From assembly GCA_016302225.1 (NCBI GenBank), contig JAEDOB010000106.1, forward strand, positions 1 to 7,230: a stretch of DNA of 7,230 bases, read 5' to 3'. The translations under genes were made by a program, and so were the position numbers. Positions 5,347-7,230 of the stretch are shown here, piece by piece (the stretch's first letter is position 1; each line of letters starts with the position of its first letter). Under the pieces are notes generated by a model. That model did not search any database. It worked only from the letters and a program-made list of their open reading frames with translations, and was not told the origin of the DNA. Source of the stretch: Oscillospiraceae bacterium. GTDB lineage: Bacteria > Bacillota > Clostridia > Oscillospirales > Ruminococcaceae.

Positions 5347-7163
5347 GCGAAAAAACAGAAAAGATAGGTATGAAGCGGCTTATCTCAAACGTTATGTATG
5401 TTATGAGATTTGCCTTTAAATACGACAGCAAAATGGCGGCTGCGTATATCGTAAGCATGTGCGCAAACACTGCTGCTTACACGGTAGTAAACACCTTCCT
5501 GCTGAAGGAGATAATCGACATTCTGATGGCGGGGGCGGATATTCTCAGCGTCGTAAAGGTGCTTGCGGTAATAGCTGTTGTGGACGCCGTAGGTCTTGCC
5601 GTTCATATCGGGCTGGAGAATTATTTCCACACACGTCAGGTAAGGGTCAACGGTGCAATTCAGCGGGAGCTTATGGAAAAGGCTCGCTTGATGGATCTCA
5701 AATACTATGACATTCCCGAATATTACGATGATTTCGTTATTGCCGCCGCACAGTCGGAAAGTATGGTATCGCTGGCAATAACAAGTGTGGGACGCATTAC
5801 GGCAAACCTGTTGGCTATGCTTATTGCGGGAACGCTTATTATGACAATGAACCCTATTATCGCAATTTTCCCCGTAACAGGCTTTATTATCAACATCATC
5901 ACCCGATTTATCATAACACGGCTGGAGTATCAATACAGCCTTGAAAAAGCGAAGATCGGGCGTAAGGCGGACTATTCAAAGCGAGTATTCTATCAGCCCG
6001 AATATGCGAAAGAAATTAAGCTGACAGGCATTGAGGAGGCACTGATGGAGCAGTATGACGAGGCTATCCGTGAGGAACGTAAGATGGCTCTCAAATACTC
6101 TCTGAAAATTCTGCCGCCCACACTTATTAACTGGATATGCACCTTTACCGTCTGTCAGTTTTTCGCCGTGCCCGTGTATCTTGCGTATCTGGCAATTGAA
6201 AAGCAGAGCATTGCTCTGGGAGATGTAGCGTCCCTGAAAAACGCTTCAAACAACATCAAAAGCCGTCTGGACGATATGAATTACGGCCTTGTGGACTTTC
6301 AGACGGTGGGACAGTATGCGGAGAAATTCCGCCGCTTTATGGACAATGAGGTGAATATCGAGGGCTGTGAGGGTGATGTTCCCGTCCCCGAAAATGACTG
6401 CACATTGGAGCTGAAAAACGTCAGCTTTAAGTATAAGGACAGTGAAAATTATGTTATCAGAAATGTAAATTTGACCGTCAAAAAGGGCGAAAAGCTTGCT
6501 CTTGTTGGCGAAAACGGTGCGGGAAAATCCACGCTTATTAAGCTGATAATGCGCCTTTATGACGTTACGGAAGGCGAGATTACCTTCGGCGGCGTTGACA
6601 TTCGCAGGCTGAATACTCGGGAATACCGCCGAAAAATAGGCACGGTTTTCCAGGATTTTCAGATCTACGGTGCGGCACTTTCGGAGAATGTCAAGACGGA
6701 TTTCGTTACCGAAAGCGACAGGAAAAGGATAACCGCCGCTCTCCAAAAGGCAGACCTTGGGAACAAGCTTGCAAAGCTGCCCAACGGCATTGACACGGAG
6801 CTGACAAAGGAGTTTTCCGAAAGCGGCACAATGCTTTCGGGCGGCGAGGCTCAGAAGGCGGCGATCGCCAGAATTTTTATGCGGGATACGCCCATTGCAA
6901 TTCTGGACGAACCGTCCTCTGCACTTGACCCCATTGCGGAATATCGGCTGAACAGAAGCATGATGGAAAATGCGGAAAATCAGGCGGTTATCCTAATTTC
7001 CCACCGTCTTTCCACCACTAAGGACGCCGACAGGATAGTTCTTCTCGAACACGGTCATATCGCAGAAAGCGGGACCCATTCGGAGCTTCTTGAAAACGAC
7101 GGAAGATATGCGGAAATGTGGAGGGTGCAGGCGGAGAAGTACTGCACTCAGATTTACGCTTGA
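5343..7163 (+). CDS. ABC exporter half-transporter (TMD-NBD fusion), second subunit
   Basis: A 606-residue paralogue of the preceding protein. The start ATG 5343 sits in an ATGA overlap with the upstream stop and has GAGGGGG (5329-5335) 7 nt before it; an upstream in-frame ATG at 5298 is less likely. Transmembrane segments fill roughly the first 310 residues, with YSKRVFYQPEYAKEIKLTG matching the partner's cytoplasmic motif. The nucleotide-binding domain has Walker A GENGAGKST (389-397), Q-loop Gln437, signature LSGGE (498-502), Walker B IAILDE with catalytic Glu523, and His554. Many heterodimeric exporters keep one degenerate ATP site; here neither subunit shows an obvious loss. Both have LSGGE in place of the common LSGGQ. 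The substrate is unknown. It is probably the last gene of the operon, since a palindrome follows within 50 nt. Confidence 0.9.
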   Translation: MSEKTEKIGMKRLISNVMYVMRFAFKYDSKMAAAYIVSMCANTAAYTVVNTFLLKEIIDILMAGADILSVVKVLAVIAVVDAVGLAVHIGLENYFHTRQVRVNGAIQRELMEKARLMDLKYYDIPEYYDDFVIAAAQSESMVSLAITSVGRITANLLAMLIAGTLIMTMNPIIAIFPVTGFIINIITRFIITRLEYQYSLEKAKIGRKADYSKRVFYQPEYAKEIKLTGIEEALMEQYDEAIREERKMALKYSLKILPPTLINWICTFTVCQFFAVPVYLAYLAIEKQSIALGDVASLKNASNNIKSRLDDMNYGLVDFQTVGQYAEKFRRFMDNEVNIEGCEGDVPVPENDCTLELKNVSFKYKDSENYVIRNVNLTVKKGEKLALVGENGAGKSTLIKLIMRLYDVTEGEITFGGVDIRRLNTREYRRKIGTVFQDFQIYGAALSENVKTDFVTESDRKRITAALQKADLGNKLAKLPNGIDTELTKEFSESGTMLSGGEAQKAAIARIFMRDTPIAILDEPSSALDPIAEYRLNRSMMENAENQAVILISHRLSTTKDADRIVLLEHGHIAESGTHSELLENDGRYAEMWRVQAEKYCTQIYA

Positions 7164-7208
7164 CGATATAATCGAAATTTGGCAGTCTGTTTCACGATAG
7201 CTTTGTAG

Positions 7209-7227
7209 GGGACGGGTTTCCCGTCCC
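7209..7227. repeat. Short GC-rich palindrome at the window end
   Basis: GGGACGGG, TTT, CCCGTCCC: perfect 8-bp arms with a triloop, 45 nt after the exporter stop and preceded by TTTGTAG. From memory, GTAGGGG-type palindromes like this are common intergenic repeats in Ruminococcus-like genomes. Whether a T-run follows cannot be seen, because the window ends 3 nt later. It could be a terminator or a dispersed repeat. Confidence 0.6.
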
Positions 7228-7230
7228 GTT

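Overview
The window looks like the chromosome of a Gram-positive gut or rumen anaerobe of the Ruminococcus/Oscillospiraceae type. The evidence is moderate GC, AGGAGG-type ribosome binding sites, perfect TTGACA-N17-TATAAT promoters, a CUT1-type sugar ABC operon with a large lipoprotein and a DUF624/YesL protein, and intergenic regions full of GC-rich palindromes. The genus is inferred; no rRNA or other marker gene is present.

Layout: 1-106 is the C-terminal end of a carbohydrate ABC permease (MalG/LplC type). 107-345 is a gene-free leader with two long hairpins and a short palindrome. 346-2199 encodes the matching solute-binding lipoprotein. 2200-2404 holds a palindromic element and a terminator-like hairpin that abuts a ribosome binding site. 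2405-3100 encodes a YesL-family membrane protein, which starts at TTG rather than at the far-upstream ATG.

3101-3433 is the most unusual part. A perfect-consensus promoter is followed by a second copy of the palindromic element, bounded by 10-bp direct repeats. Then come a Shine-Dalgarno sequence, a 34-codon ORF and a strong intrinsic terminator. Removing the element on paper leaves an ordinary short leader of about 29 nt in front of the small ORF, so I read the element as an insertion into the 5' leader of a small gene. The small ORF stops at the foot of the terminator stem, and its start region can pair with its own coding sequence. It may be a leader peptide, a secreted peptide gene or a structured RNA.

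3454-7163 is a separate operon with its own perfect-consensus promoter. It encodes two paralogous full-length ABC exporter half-transporters (TMD-NBD) that overlap by ATGA, most likely a heterodimeric exporter of unknown cargo. The window ends in another short GC-rich palindrome.

The left half (permease, binding protein, YesL) fits an oligosaccharide uptake locus. The right half (small ORF or RNA plus exporter pair) is a distinct transcription unit; whether the small ORF controls or supplies the exporter is open.
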